This document shows, piece by piece, positions 8,252-15,947 of a DNA stretch of 64,000 nucleotides. The stretch covers positions 124,001-188,000 of the forward strand of contig JAMPBO010000001.1 of NCBI GenBank assembly GCA_023666705.1. The letters are read 5' to 3'. The notes beneath the pieces are model-generated. The model ran no database searches, was not told where the DNA came from, and saw only the letters and a list, made by a program, of their open reading frames with translations. Within the stretch, counting starts at the first letter, position 1, and each line of letters begins with the position of its first letter. This DNA comes from Bacteroides sp. (GTDB lineage Bacteria > Bacillota > Clostridia > Lachnospirales > Lachnospiraceae). The position numbers and the translations under genes are program-made.

Positions 8252-9739
8252 TTAGTTATAATAATCCCACAGACTTATACCATTTATGCCGAGAGGTATC
8301 TCGTGGTCAAGTCCGATAAATTTTCCGTTGTCACTCCATAAAACTTCCTTTACAAATGCATATTTTTCCTCATCCCATGTTGTAAAGTCATCTAGCACAA
8401 GTCCGCCCGTATCTCCTGAGTTGGCATTAAAACACCAAAATGTGTGGTGAAGTCTGTGTTCTTTTATGAGCTGACGCATATAAGTCATCCACGTAATGTT
8501 TGGCTCTGTCATAAAACCGCCCCACTCACCAATGTGAAGTGGCGCAATATTTTGCTCATATATATAAAACCAGTTATCCTTCCAGCAATCCTTCATCAGG
8601 CTGTCATAATCATAATCCCCCTGAAACCACGGCTGCTCGTAAACCGTCGGTCCGTAATCATGGGGTGAATATACAAGCTTATCCTGATATTTACCCAAAT
8701 CAACGGGATGATCCGCAACACCTCTTAAGTTTCCGCCCCACCAGTTAAAGTAGTAATCCTTTTCATCGGTGGAGGAAAAATCGCCATTTTTCTTAATGTC
8801 AGTGGGATAAATCTCTATTCCCTCAACAAATACAAGTACGTTTGGATTTTTTTCCAGCACAGCGTTTGCCGCCTGCTCGGCAACATACTTCCAATTGTTT
8901 GCATCCGTTGAATTATCCCACTTTGCAGCACCAGCCCCCTCATAAGGCTTACCGTGGGGTTCATTTTTCAGGTCGTAAACCAGAATGGTATCGTCATTTT
9001 TATATCGGTCCGCCATCCATGAAAGTGACGCCAAATAATCACTTGTTGATATTTTATCCGTATACCACAAATTAACAGTGTGCCCGCTTGCATTTGTCTC
9101 AGCACTGTGTATGTCAATAATAAGCTTAAGACCGTTGGCCCTGCACTGTCCAACAACATACTCAAATATCTGAAGACTATCCATGCCTACCAGGTAATCA
9201 TTCGTCGCCTGATTGAAGTTGGCATCAGGGTACTCTCCCTTTGACCAGGACAAGATAAGCTCTGCAGAAATCGGAACTCTGATAATATTAAAGCCATGAT
9301 TTGCAATTTCCTGAATGGACTGGTTCAGATCGGATGCCCACAGCCCGTCAAAAGTATTGGTGCCTGTGTTATATCCAAACCAGTTTACACCTGTAAGCCA
9401 AACCTCGTTGCCATACTTGTCCACAATTTTACTGCCCTTTGCAAAAAGCCAGTCATCTGTGGTAGGCTCCGGAACATCCATTGCCCCATAATCCACATCG
9501 CGTTCCACTGTCACAGTATCCTCCGTCTGTGCAGACTGTTCTGACTGCTCAGATGCCTCTGTCGTTGTCACTGCCTCCCCGCCTGCAATTTCTTCCGATG
9601 CCGTGGAGACAGCCGAACCAGTATCCGTATTGCTCTTTGCCGCATTTTTGCTTTCCAGTTTTTTCCCTACAAGAATACCAAGAAAAAACAGTACAATCAA
9701 AAGCTGAATAATGATTACAATAAGAAGCTTTTTATTCAT
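8252..9739 (-). CDS. Membrane-anchored GH5 endoglucanase-like glycoside hydrolase
   Basis: Predicted extracellular beta-1,4-glucan (or mannan) hydrolase. The 495 residues begin with a short cytoplasmic MNKK and one hydrophobic helix (about 4-26) with no clear cleavage site, so the enzyme is probably tethered. A Ser/Thr/Glu-rich linker runs to about residue 90, followed by a GH5 (beta/alpha)8 domain: GVNWFGYNTGT, NIIRVPIS, general acid/base Glu in DLKNEPHGK, and nucleophile Glu in HIGEWGG. The domain looks closest to the subfamily of bacterial cellulases, but the substrate cannot be fixed by reading. Start: ATG after GAGGA. It sits between the MIF-like gene (31 bases upstream) and gpmI, an odd place for a polysaccharidase. 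A second, secreted GH5 enzyme lies at 56262-59888. Confidence 0.9.
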   Translation of the reverse strand: MNKKLLIVIIIQLLIVLFFLGILVGKKLESKNAAKSNTDTGSAVSTASEEIAGGEAVTTTEASEQSEQSAQTEDTVTVERDVDYGAMDVPEPTTDDWLFAKGSKIVDKYGNEVWLTGVNWFGYNTGTNTFDGLWASDLNQSIQEIANHGFNIIRVPISAELILSWSKGEYPDANFNQATNDYLVGMDSLQIFEYVVGQCRANGLKLIIDIHSAETNASGHTVNLWYTDKISTSDYLASLSWMADRYKNDDTILVYDLKNEPHGKPYEGAGAAKWDNSTDANNWKYVAEQAANAVLEKNPNVLVFVEGIEIYPTDIKKNGDFSSTDEKDYYFNWWGGNLRGVADHPVDLGKYQDKLVYSPHDYGPTVYEQPWFQGDYDYDSLMKDCWKDNWFYIYEQNIAPLHIGEWGGFMTEPNITWMTYMRQLIKEHRLHHTFWCFNANSGDTGGLVLDDFTTWDEEKYAFVKEVLWSDNGKFIGLDHEIPLGINGISLWDYYN

Positions 9740-9770
9740 GGTTAATCCTCATATTTATCTTCCCATCAAA

Positions 9771-10115
9771 TTAAAAATTGGAACCGTTCCAGCCCCAATT
9801 TGAGGTTGCATAGTACTTTACATACACACGGTCCGGTGATATGTTTAACACCTGCTTCATGATATCGCACACCCTGCCTGTGAAGGTGCTAAACGCCTGC
9901 TTATTCTCACCGCCGTAGATGCTTACATCCACAAATGCCGAAGGCTGGCTGTCATCGCCTCTGAAATACAAGGTACATTCCGGCTCAATCCCTACCATAA
10001 GCCAGTTTTCACCCTTGCCAAGTACCTCCCCGGCTGCCTGTGCCAGCATGGTTTTTATCTCCTGCTCCTGTTCCTTTGAAACCTTTGTACTTACCTTTGA
10101 ATTAATAAATGGCAT
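9771..10115 (-). CDS. MIF-family tautomerase (macrophage migration inhibitory factor homologue)
   Basis: The product is 114 residues, the length of animal MIF. It starts MPFINSKV, so after Met removal Pro1 would be the N-terminal catalytic base of the tautomerase superfamily. A lysine (K33 after Met removal) falls close to the MIF Lys32 position. The stretch ISPDRVYVKYY followed by NWGWNGSNF is very close to what I recall of human MIF (ISPDRVYINYY ... VGWNNSTF); Asn97 is Lys here. The ATG at 10115 is preceded by AGGAGG; an in-frame ORF extends 12 codons further but lacks a site. It lies 14 bases after the unknown 109-residue gene. The natural substrate is unknown. Enzymatic tautomerase activity is likely; any host-directed effect is speculation. 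Confidence 0.9.
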   Translation of the reverse strand: MPFINSKVSTKVSKEQEQEIKTMLAQAAGEVLGKGENWLMVGIEPECTLYFRGDDSQPSAFVDVSIYGGENKQAFSTFTGRVCDIMKQVLNISPDRVYVKYYATSNWGWNGSNF

Positions 10116-10129
10116 AGATAAATCCTCCT

Positions 10130-10459
10130 TTAACTTATAATAATATCGCAATAAAATGCATCTTTATTTTCTTTTGATGTAAGATAGCGGTATCTTACAC
10201 ATTTTCCCTCATTAAATCTCACATACAACGCAGAGTACGGATAGGCAATGCTGCGGTTAAAGTCCTTAAATATCTTTTCCGCATATTCAATTGTATATTC
10301 CTTCGTCCTGATATCTACGACGTATATGTTATAATTTACGGTCACGGTATAATATTCAACATCCTCACACGCATCTAAATACGTGATTAATTTGTTTCGG
10401 ATATGGTCATTTGACTGTAAATTAACCTTGCTCATATATTCATTTATTACTCTGAACAT
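10130..10459 (-). CDS. Unknown 109-residue cytosolic protein
   Basis: I do not recognise this family. The protein (MFRVINEYMSKVNLQSNDHI...) has no signal peptide, membrane helix, cysteine motif or repeat. It is rich in Tyr, Asp and Lys and looks like a small alpha/beta fold with alternating hydrophobic strands (YYTVTVNYNIYVVDIR). A good GGAGG lies 6 bases before the ATG, and the gene is packed between an HD-GYP gene (20 bases upstream) and the MIF-like gene (14 bases downstream), so it is almost certainly expressed with them. The context hints at, but does not show, a link to signalling or to the tautomerase. Confidence 0.75.
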   Translation of the reverse strand: MFRVINEYMSKVNLQSNDHIRNKLITYLDACEDVEYYTVTVNYNIYVVDIRTKEYTIEYAEKIFKDFNRSIAYPYSALYVRFNEGKCVRYRYLTSKENKDAFYCDIIIS

Positions 10460-10479
10460 ACTATACCTCCGGTATACAG

Positions 10480-11667
10480 CTAATATTTTTGTTTGTCAGG
10501 TATCTTGTTATGTATCGCTTTAAATTCATCATAATGCTGAATAAAGAGCTTGATAACCTTTGGATCAAAATGCTTTCCGCTCAGACGCACAATTTCATCG
10601 AAAGTGTCCTCCAGCGACCAGCCTTTTTTGTAATATCGGTCTGACGTAAGTGCATCAAAAACATCACATACTGCCATCAGACGGCTTATGTATGCAATTT
10701 CCTCCCCCTTCATGCCCAAGTATCCTGTTCCGTCCCACCTCTCATGGTGCTCCTTGGCAAGAATACATGCCAAATGCAGCATTTCACCAGGACAGTTTTT
10801 AAGCAGTGCTTCACCATATAACACATGGTTTTTCATAATTTCATATTCTTCATCGGTAAGCTTGTCCGGTTTATCCAGGATTTCCTCGCTGATCATCAGC
10901 TTGCCGATATCATGCATCATGGATGCGGTTGCAAGCTTTTCCACATAATCATCCTCAAAGCCTGACGCCTTTCCAAGCACTCTCATATATTCGGCAACAC
11001 GTTTAATGTGCTCTCCCGTGTACTTTGACTTGCTCTCACTAATCTCCGCAAAGGAATAGATAAGCCCCTTCTGATTTTCCTGCATCGTTACGGCGGTATC
11101 CACGGCTGTCTTAATCATCATTGCATTTCGTTCCACGATAAAGTATGCAATAACGGACATCCCGAAAACAATCAAAATGTGTGGAACCGTACAACCGATA
11201 AGGACATCAACGATATTATCGTATTTACAGCCGATAAAAAACTCACTGAACTTGAGAGAAAATATATCTGATATAAATATGCCGCAGGTCATCAGCAGCG
11301 ACGTAAAAAGCACCAGAGTCTGATTGTAGTATAAAGATGCCAACAGTATCGGGAACAGCATGACCGGATACGCATAGGATGAAAACAGCGTAAGCATCAA
11401 CGTGGCTATGATACAAATACAAAGAATAACCACATGCTTTGTTGCGGGTGAGCTGTCAAACTTAAATACATTTACTACCAACGTGGGAATCAGCGCAATA
11501 ATAACGGACGACGCAAAGAAAATAATCAGAAGTGCCAAATCAATGTCTGTTGTAAAATAGCAATAGCCAAACATTATGAGCAGCATCAAAACAATGACTC
11601 TCATACATCTGGCTGAGATCTGATTTATCCTTCTGTAATTGTCGTTCATCATTTTATTAGAATTCAT
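10480..11667 (-). CDS. Membrane HD-GYP domain protein (putative c-di-GMP phosphodiesterase)
   Basis: 395 residues: five or six transmembrane helices over about residues 20-195, no obvious extracellular sensor domain, then a cytoplasmic HD-GYP domain. H252-D253 lie in MMHDIGKLMIS, followed by KNHVLYGEALL, EHHERWDGTGYLGMKG and CDVFDALTSDRYY. The GYP triplet reads GYL. HD-GYP enzymes cleave c-di-GMP; the metal-binding His/Asp set looks complete. The start is uncertain: the ATG at 11667 lies only 6 bases after the rsfS stop and has a weak ribosome site, with a further ATG pair 5-6 codons in. Coupling to rsfS translation is likely. It extends the ribosome-assembly cluster with a signalling gene. 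Confidence 0.88.
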   Translation of the reverse strand: MNSNKMMNDNYRRINQISARCMRVIVLMLLIMFGYCYFTTDIDLALLIIFFASSVIIALIPTLVVNVFKFDSSPATKHVVILCICIIATLMLTLFSSYAYPVMLFPILLASLYYNQTLVLFTSLLMTCGIFISDIFSLKFSEFFIGCKYDNIVDVLIGCTVPHILIVFGMSVIAYFIVERNAMMIKTAVDTAVTMQENQKGLIYSFAEISESKSKYTGEHIKRVAEYMRVLGKASGFEDDYVEKLATASMMHDIGKLMISEEILDKPDKLTDEEYEIMKNHVLYGEALLKNCPGEMLHLACILAKEHHERWDGTGYLGMKGEEIAYISRLMAVCDVFDALTSDRYYKKGWSLEDTFDEIVRLSGKHFDPKVIKLFIQHYDEFKAIHNKIPDKQKY

Positions 11668-11673
11668 TGACTT

Positions 11674-12021
11674 CTATAAATCTCCCAACTGCACTTGAAT
11701 ACCGTCACGCCATATATGCTCTAAATCATAAAAGTTCCGTTCTTCCTCAGAAAATATATGGACTATTATATCATAGTAATCCAACAAAATCCATCCTCCA
11801 TTTGCATATCCTTCTCTATTTTTAAGCTTTGCTCCCGCAGCAGATAAAACCTCCTCAACCGCATCACACATAGCCTGAACCTGATTTCGGTTTAAGCCAT
11901 CCGCTATAATGAAATAATCCCCCATGGAGGATATCTCCCTTATATCAATAATCTTTATGTCATTTCCCTTTTTATCCTGTAACGCATCTGCTACAAGCCT
12001 GCAGTATTCTTTAGACTCCAT
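11674..12021 (-). CDS. rsfS: Ribosomal silencing factor RsfS
   Basis: Binds L14 on the large subunit and blocks subunit joining when nutrients are low. The 115 residues match the family, with the hallmarks IIDIREISSMGDYFIIADG, EGYANGGWILLDYYDIIVHIF and FYDLEHIWRDG. A GGGAGG site lies just before the ATG. It follows yqeK by 9 bases, the standard nadD-yqeK-rsfS order; the LytR-type gene that some relatives have between yqeK and rsfS is absent. Confidence 0.97.
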   Translation of the reverse strand: MESKEYCRLVADALQDKKGNDIKIIDIREISSMGDYFIIADGLNRNQVQAMCDAVEEVLSAAGAKLKNREGYANGGWILLDYYDIIVHIFSEEERNFYDLEHIWRDGIQVQLGDL

Positions 12022-12030
12022 ACTACCTCC

Positions 12031-12600
12031 CTATTTAGAATTATTTACATAATAATTGTATGTCAGCTTTGACATGTAATCAATATCTCCGCCTCTTTGC
12101 TCCAGAAATATCAGTGTATTTTGCAGGATATGTACAATACACTGATCAAGATCCGTAAATGCCTCTTTTCGTATTTCCTCCATATCCTTTAAAGATTTTC
12201 TGTTTGGCTCAATATAATCAGCCACAAAAATAATTTTTTCAAGCAGCGTCATGTTCGGCTTCCCCGTCGTATGCACCGCAATTGCCGACAAAATCTCCTC
12301 GTCGTCCACGTCATACTTATATTTTGCATAAAATGCACCAAGCTTGGCATGAAGCATATCTGGATTTTTTTCCTCTATTTTGTTGATTGGTATATTGTGC
12401 TTTCTTGCCTTTTCCAGCTTTTCCTTTGTTGCAAGACCTTTTGCACAATCATGCAAAAGCCCTGCCAGCCTTGCCTTTTCAATATTTGCTCCATGAACCA
12501 TTGCAAGTGCCGCCGCCGTATATTCCACACCGAGTGAATGTTCAAACCGCTTTTCATTTATTTTGCCTTTCAGCCTGATTAACATTTTTTCACGTGTCAT
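12031..12600 (-). CDS. yqeK: YqeK-family HD-domain hydrolase (likely Ap4A hydrolase)
   Basis: HD-superfamily protein; YqeK members hydrolyse diadenosine tetraphosphate symmetrically. Visible are an early histidine in RFEHSLGVEYTAAALA, the HD pair in LLHDCAKG, AKLGAFYAKYKY, AVHTTGKPNMTLLEKIIFVADYIEPNRK, ending with a helical tail. I take the ATG at 12600, giving 189 residues and an 11-base overlap with the nadD stop; upstream alternatives run back into nadD coding sequence. It is translationally coupled to nadD and precedes rsfS. Confidence 0.93.
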   Translation of the reverse strand: MTREKMLIRLKGKINEKRFEHSLGVEYTAAALAMVHGANIEKARLAGLLHDCAKGLATKEKLEKARKHNIPINKIEEKNPDMLHAKLGAFYAKYKYDVDDEEILSAIAVHTTGKPNMTLLEKIIFVADYIEPNRKSLKDMEEIRKEAFTDLDQCIVHILQNTLIFLEQRGGDIDYMSKLTYNYYVNNSK

Positions 12601-13216
12601 AGCCTGTCCACCCATATAACCTATTTTTTTCAATATATTTTACAACAGAATCCGGTAATAATCCATAGGGCATATTGCCATCGGATATTTTTTTTCTTAT
12701 GGCTGATGATGATGCATCTATATACCCCATATCGATAAATTGAATATCAAAAAAATCAACATCCTTTTTCAAACCACAGAGAAATGCTTCCATTTGGTCA
12801 TAATCCTCTTTACGCCTTGCAATAAGCAGTGTACACAGCTTAAGAATTTCTTTGTATTTATGCCATTTTCTTATACTCATCAATGAGTCAGAGCCTGCCA
12901 TAAAATAAATTTTTGACACCTGTCCGCCATTCATGATTTCACAAAGCGTGTCATAGGTATAAGTCAGTCCGCCTCTCTTTATTTCCATATCCGAAACCGA
13001 AACCAAATCATGTTCAGATGCCACAAGCCCTAGCATTGCAAGCCTGTGTTTTGGTGAAATAATGTCCTCATTTTCTTTGTAGGCAGGGATATTATTCGGC
13101 ATCAGAATAAGACGCTCCATATCCCTATACTGGGCAAGCGCACTTTTTATAAGCATAACATGACCATTGTGTATGGGGTTAAAGGTGCCCCCGTAAATTC
13201 CAATACAGCTTCCCAT
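12590..13216 (-). CDS. nadD: Nicotinate-nucleotide adenylyltransferase
   Basis: Makes nicotinate adenine dinucleotide from NaMN and ATP in NAD synthesis; cytosolic. 208 residues with the nucleotidyltransferase motif GIYGGTFNPIHNGHVML, MPNNIPAYK, the central MAGSDSLMSIRKWHKY and the C-terminal DASSSAIRKKI that corresponds to the ISSTxIR signature. ATG start with AGGTG upstream. Its end overlaps yqeK by 11 bases, and yhbY ends 9 bases upstream, so the block is a tight operon. Confidence 0.97.
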   Translation of the reverse strand: MGSCIGIYGGTFNPIHNGHVMLIKSALAQYRDMERLILMPNNIPAYKENEDIISPKHRLAMLGLVASEHDLVSVSDMEIKRGGLTYTYDTLCEIMNGGQVSKIYFMAGSDSLMSIRKWHKYKEILKLCTLLIARRKEDYDQMEAFLCGLKKDVDFFDIQFIDMGYIDASSSAIRKKISDGNMPYGLLPDSVVKYIEKNRLYGWTGYDT

Positions 13217-13225
13217 TCAAATATT

Positions 13226-13507
13226 TCACCTGTTATTTTTTTTGTTCTTATTCAACCTGTATAAAACGATTTTCTTTCCTATAACCTGCACAACCTGACT
13301 TCTCGTTCTTTCAGCAAGAGAGCATGCAATCTCCCGCGGGTCGTCAATACAATTTTTTAAAACACTTATTTTAATGAGCTCACGCTTTTCCAGTGCCTCG
13401 TCCACTGCCTCCGTAAGCTCAGGTGTCACACCTGATTTTCCCACATTTATGATTGCATCCATATTCATGGCAAGCCCTTTTAAATGTGCTCTTTCCTTAC
13501 TTGTCAT
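13226..13507 (-). CDS. yhbY: YhbY-family CRM-domain RNA-binding protein
   Basis: 93-residue CRM-domain protein thought to act in large-subunit assembly. It shows LKGLAMNMDAIINVGKSGVT (the GxxG RNA-binding loop region as VGKSGVT), ALEKRELIKISVLKN and VVQVIGKKIVLYR, with a lysine/asparagine-rich tail. GAGGAG lies 6 bases before the ATG. It is located directly between obgE and nadD, as in many Firmicutes. Confidence 0.95.
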   Translation of the reverse strand: MTSKERAHLKGLAMNMDAIINVGKSGVTPELTEAVDEALEKRELIKISVLKNCIDDPREIACSLAERTRSQVVQVIGKKIVLYRLNKNKKNNR

Positions 13508-13533
13508 ACTCTGCTCCTCATGGCTATTTAAAA

Positions 13534-14826
13534 CTACTTATAATAATCAAATTCCAGACCGTACAGCTTGACTGTATCGCCCTCCTCAATTCCAAGCTCC
13601 TCAAGCATATCCAAAATTCCGTTATCCTTGAGGAACTGCTGAAAAAATGCAAAGCCCTTCTCCGATTCGAGATTGGTGTATCCAAGCATTCTCTCAATTC
13701 GCGGACCTTCAACAATAAATACATGCTCCCTGTCAGGCGATTTTGTAACCTCAAAGGGTAAGTCAGGATCATCCATCGTATTCAGGTCCATTTCAGGCAA
13801 AAATTCTATGATTTCGTCAGGGGCTGTCTTTACCAAATCATTTACATACCATAACAGCTCTTTCAGTCCCTGACCGGAAACTGCTGAGATTGGGAACACC
13901 TTGATTCCCTTCGGTTCATATTCCTCACGCATAAGTGTAATGACAGTCTCGTAGTCCTCCGGTGACAGTGCATCGCACTTATTTGCCGCTATTACCTGCG
14001 GTCTTGACGCAAGCTGTTCATTATAAGCCGTAAGCTCCTTATTTATGGCTTCTATATCTACAATAGGATCCCTGCCCTCAGTAGATGCCGCATCAACAAT
14101 ATGAATTAACACCTTTGTTCTCTCAATATGCCTTAAAAATTCGATTCCAAGTCCCACTCCCTCAGAAGCGCCCTCGATGATTCCTGGAATATCCGCAATA
14201 ACAAATCCGTTCTTTTCGCCCAAATCCACAACACCCAAATTTGGAGTCAGCGTTGTGAAATGGTAATCTGCTATTTTCGGCTTAGCGTTTGTAACTCTGG
14301 AAAGAAATGTGGATTTACCCACATTTGGAAATCCTACCAGTCCCACATCTGCAATCATTTTAAGCTCAAGGGTAACCCAAAGCTCCTTTGCAGGCTTTCC
14401 CGGCTGTGCATACTTCGGTGCCTGCATAACGGCAGTGACATACTGTTTGTTCCCTTTTCCTCCCCTGCCGCCCTTTAACAGTGTGACCGGCTCTGTTTTG
14501 TTTGACATGTCAAGAATCACCTTGCCCGTCTCAAAATCCTTGACAACCGTACCTGCAGGAACCTTCAAAATAACATCTTTGCCATTTGCTCCGTGGCAGT
14601 TTCTTTTTCCGCCTTCCTCGCCGTCCTCCGCCTTATATTTTCTTACATGTCTGAAATCTGTCAGTGTATTTAATCCGGGGTCAACAACGAATATAACATC
14701 TCCGCCGTCTCCGCCGTCTCCACCATCCGGACCTCCGTTTGGCACATACAGCTCACGTCTGAATGATACATGTCCGTCTCCGCCTTTTCCGGATCTGATG
14801 AATATTTTTGCCCTATCTGCAAACAT
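13534..14826 (-). CDS. obgE: GTPase ObgE/CgtA
   Basis: Ribosome-assembly and stress GTPase. 430 residues: glycine-rich Obg fold (SGKGGDGHVSFRRE, GGPDGGDGGDGGDVIF, residues 1-158), G domain with Walker A GFPNVGKSTFLSR, switch region ADYHFTTLTPNLG, DIPGIIEGASEGVGLG and NKCD, then a C-terminal OCT domain (about 340-428). The ATG at 14826 has GGGAGG 9 bases upstream; a longer in-frame ORF runs back through the upstream terminator and is rejected. Like rnr, it lies immediately behind an intrinsic terminator (14843-14890), so read-through from rpmA probably sets its level. Confidence 0.97.
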   Translation of the reverse strand: MFADRAKIFIRSGKGGDGHVSFRRELYVPNGGPDGGDGGDGGDVIFVVDPGLNTLTDFRHVRKYKAEDGEEGGKRNCHGANGKDVILKVPAGTVVKDFETGKVILDMSNKTEPVTLLKGGRGGKGNKQYVTAVMQAPKYAQPGKPAKELWVTLELKMIADVGLVGFPNVGKSTFLSRVTNAKPKIADYHFTTLTPNLGVVDLGEKNGFVIADIPGIIEGASEGVGLGIEFLRHIERTKVLIHIVDAASTEGRDPIVDIEAINKELTAYNEQLASRPQVIAANKCDALSPEDYETVITLMREEYEPKGIKVFPISAVSGQGLKELLWYVNDLVKTAPDEIIEFLPEMDLNTMDDPDLPFEVTKSPDREHVFIVEGPRIERMLGYTNLESEKGFAFFQQFLKDNGILDMLEELGIEEGDTVKLYGLEFDYYK

Positions 14827-14842
14827 TTGCCTGTGCCTCCCT

Positions 14843-14890
14843 ATAAAGTAATAAAAAGCTGTCACACCGGGCAGCCGGTACAACAGCTTT
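14843..14890 (-). terminator. Intrinsic terminator between rpmA and obgE
   Basis: Minus-strand stem AAAGCTGT ... ACAGCTTT with an inner ACCGG / CCGGT pairing, followed by TTTTTATTACTTT. It ends about 4 bases before the obgE ribosome site, leaving no room for a promoter between them. Confidence 0.85.
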
Positions 14891-14898
14891 CTAATAAA

Positions 14899-15189
14899 CT
14901 ACTTTGCTGATGCTACAGGATAGACAGAAACCTGCTTCTTGTCTCTACCCTTTCTCTCATACTTTACAACACCATCAACAAGTGCAAATAAAGTATCGTC
15001 ACTACCGCGACCAACATTTACACCAGGATGTATCTTGGTTCCGCGCTGTCTGTATAAAATATTACCAGCCTTTACGAACTGACAATCTGCTCTTTTCGCA
15101 CCAAGTCTCTTTGACTCTGAATCTCTGCCGTTCTTCGTGGAACCGACACCCTTCTTATGAGCAAAGAACTGTAAATCCATTCTTAACAT
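14899..15189 (-). CDS. rpmA: 50S ribosomal protein L27 (precursor with cleavable N-terminus)
   Basis: Large-subunit protein near the peptidyl-transferase centre. The 96 residues begin [21 protein letters not shown]. The segment ending LQFF followed by AHKKG is the Firmicutes extension removed by the Prp protease between the second Phe and Ala, which exposes the functional N-terminus. The rest is canonical ([30 protein letters not shown]). The protease gene prp lies 2 bases upstream. A strong terminator follows. Confidence 0.98.
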   Translation of the reverse strand: MLRMDLQFFAHKKGVGSTKNGRDSESKRLGAKRADCQFVKAGNILYRQRGTKIHPGVNVGRGSDDTLFALVDGVVKYERKGRDKKQVSVYPVASAK

Positions 15190-15191
15190 AG

Positions 15192-15518
15192 TTACACCTC
15201 CTTGAAGTATATTCCTATAAATCCGTCACCATACTCCTTGTATAAATCCGTAAGACCTATCACAAGCGATTGTATGAGCAACTGCCCCCTCTCGTCTGAT
15301 GGGGACTCAAATTTAAATTTCAGATTTCCCGAATCTCCTGTCTCAACCCTTGCCTTATTGTCAGTCAAGGCTTCTATGGAATTTATCGTGTTAAAGGAAA
15401 GTGCCGTGACTGCTGCACAAAGGATATCCTTTCCCTTTGCGGCATATCCCGCATGTCCCTCCAGCGAAAACCCCATGTATGTCCCGACAGGATTTTTGTA
15501 AAATACTACCTTAATCAT
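15192..15518 (-). CDS. prp: Ribosomal-processing cysteine protease Prp
   Basis: Cleaves the N-terminal extension of L27. Starting at the ATG at 15518, the product has 108 residues with the catalytic pair His22 (EGHAGYA) and Cys34 ([10 protein letters not shown]), the spacing known for this family. The longer ORF (152 residues) would start inside rplU and is rejected. There is little ribosome site, only ten bases after the rplU stop, so translation is probably coupled to rplU. It is placed between L21 and L27, the invariant Firmicutes arrangement. Confidence 0.96.
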   Translation of the reverse strand: MIKVVFYKNPVGTYMGFSLEGHAGYAAKGKDILCAAVTALSFNTINSIEALTDNKARVETGDSGNLKFKFESPSDERGQLLIQSLVIGLTDLYKEYGDGFIGIYFKEV

Positions 15519-15528
15519 ACTATCATCA

Positions 15529-15834
15529 TTAAGCGTTAATCGCTTTAATCTTGACCTGTGTATAAGGCTGTCTGTGTCCCTGCTTCTTGTGATAGCCGGT
15601 CTTTCTCTTGTACTTGTATACAACAACCTTCTTGCCTTTACCCTCGCCAAGAACAGTTGCCTTTACTGAAGCATTTTTGCAAGCCTCACCACAAATCATA
15701 TCTTTGTCAGTGTTTACTGCAACAACATCAAATGATACCTCAGAGCCTTCCTCTGCATTAAGCTTCTCAACCTTAATGACATCTCCTTCAGCTACCTTGT
15801 ACTGCTTACCGCCTGTTGCTATAACTGCGTACAT
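15529..15834 (-). CDS. rplU: 50S ribosomal protein L21
   Basis: Large-subunit protein. From the ATG at 15834 (AGGAGGT six bases upstream) the product is 101 residues: MYAVIATGGKQYKVAEGDVI, the conserved C-terminal KYKRKTGYHKKQGHRQPYTQ and the KIKAINA tail. The longer ORF is the leader region read through. It is the first gene of the L21-Prp-L27-Obg run, expressed from the promoter at 15919-15947 through a structured leader. Confidence 0.98.
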   Translation of the reverse strand: MYAVIATGGKQYKVAEGDVIKVEKLNAEEGSEVSFDVVAVNTDKDMICGEACKNASVKATVLGEGKGKKVVVYKYKRKTGYHKKQGHRQPYTQVKIKAINA

Positions 15835-15837
15835 ATG

Positions 15838-15912
15838 GTTACCTCCTATTATCATTACTCGCCAGCTTCGGTGCTGCCATCGGGCAGACTTTGACCTCAC
15901 TGTGCGGCATAC
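15838..15912 (-). promoter_or_regulatory. Likely L21 autoregulatory leader
   Basis: The transcribed leader between the promoter and the rplU ribosome site contains a compact hairpin (CTGCC-cgat-GGCAG) flanked by GC-rich segments ending CTGGCGAGTAATG. Its position, size and sequence style fit the L21 leader element known upstream of rplU in Firmicutes, which is thought to bind ribosomal protein. The match is from memory and was not computed. Confidence 0.6.
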
Positions 15913-15918
15913 TCACAT

Positions 15919-15947
15919 AATATAGCACCCTGACAAGACAAAGTCAA
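15919..15947 (-). promoter_or_regulatory. Strong promoter for the rplU operon
   Basis: Minus-strand -35 TTGACT (15942-15947), 17-base spacer, -10 TATATT (15919-15924) preceded by TGC as an extended -10. The -35 overlaps the TGA stop codon of the upstream RNase G gene. Confidence 0.88.

Noticed and set aside
14309-14851. 180-codon plus-strand open frame opposite obgE
   Set aside because: It mirrors the glycine-rich Obg coding sequence (runs of Pro/Ser), has no ribosome site and no recognisable family.
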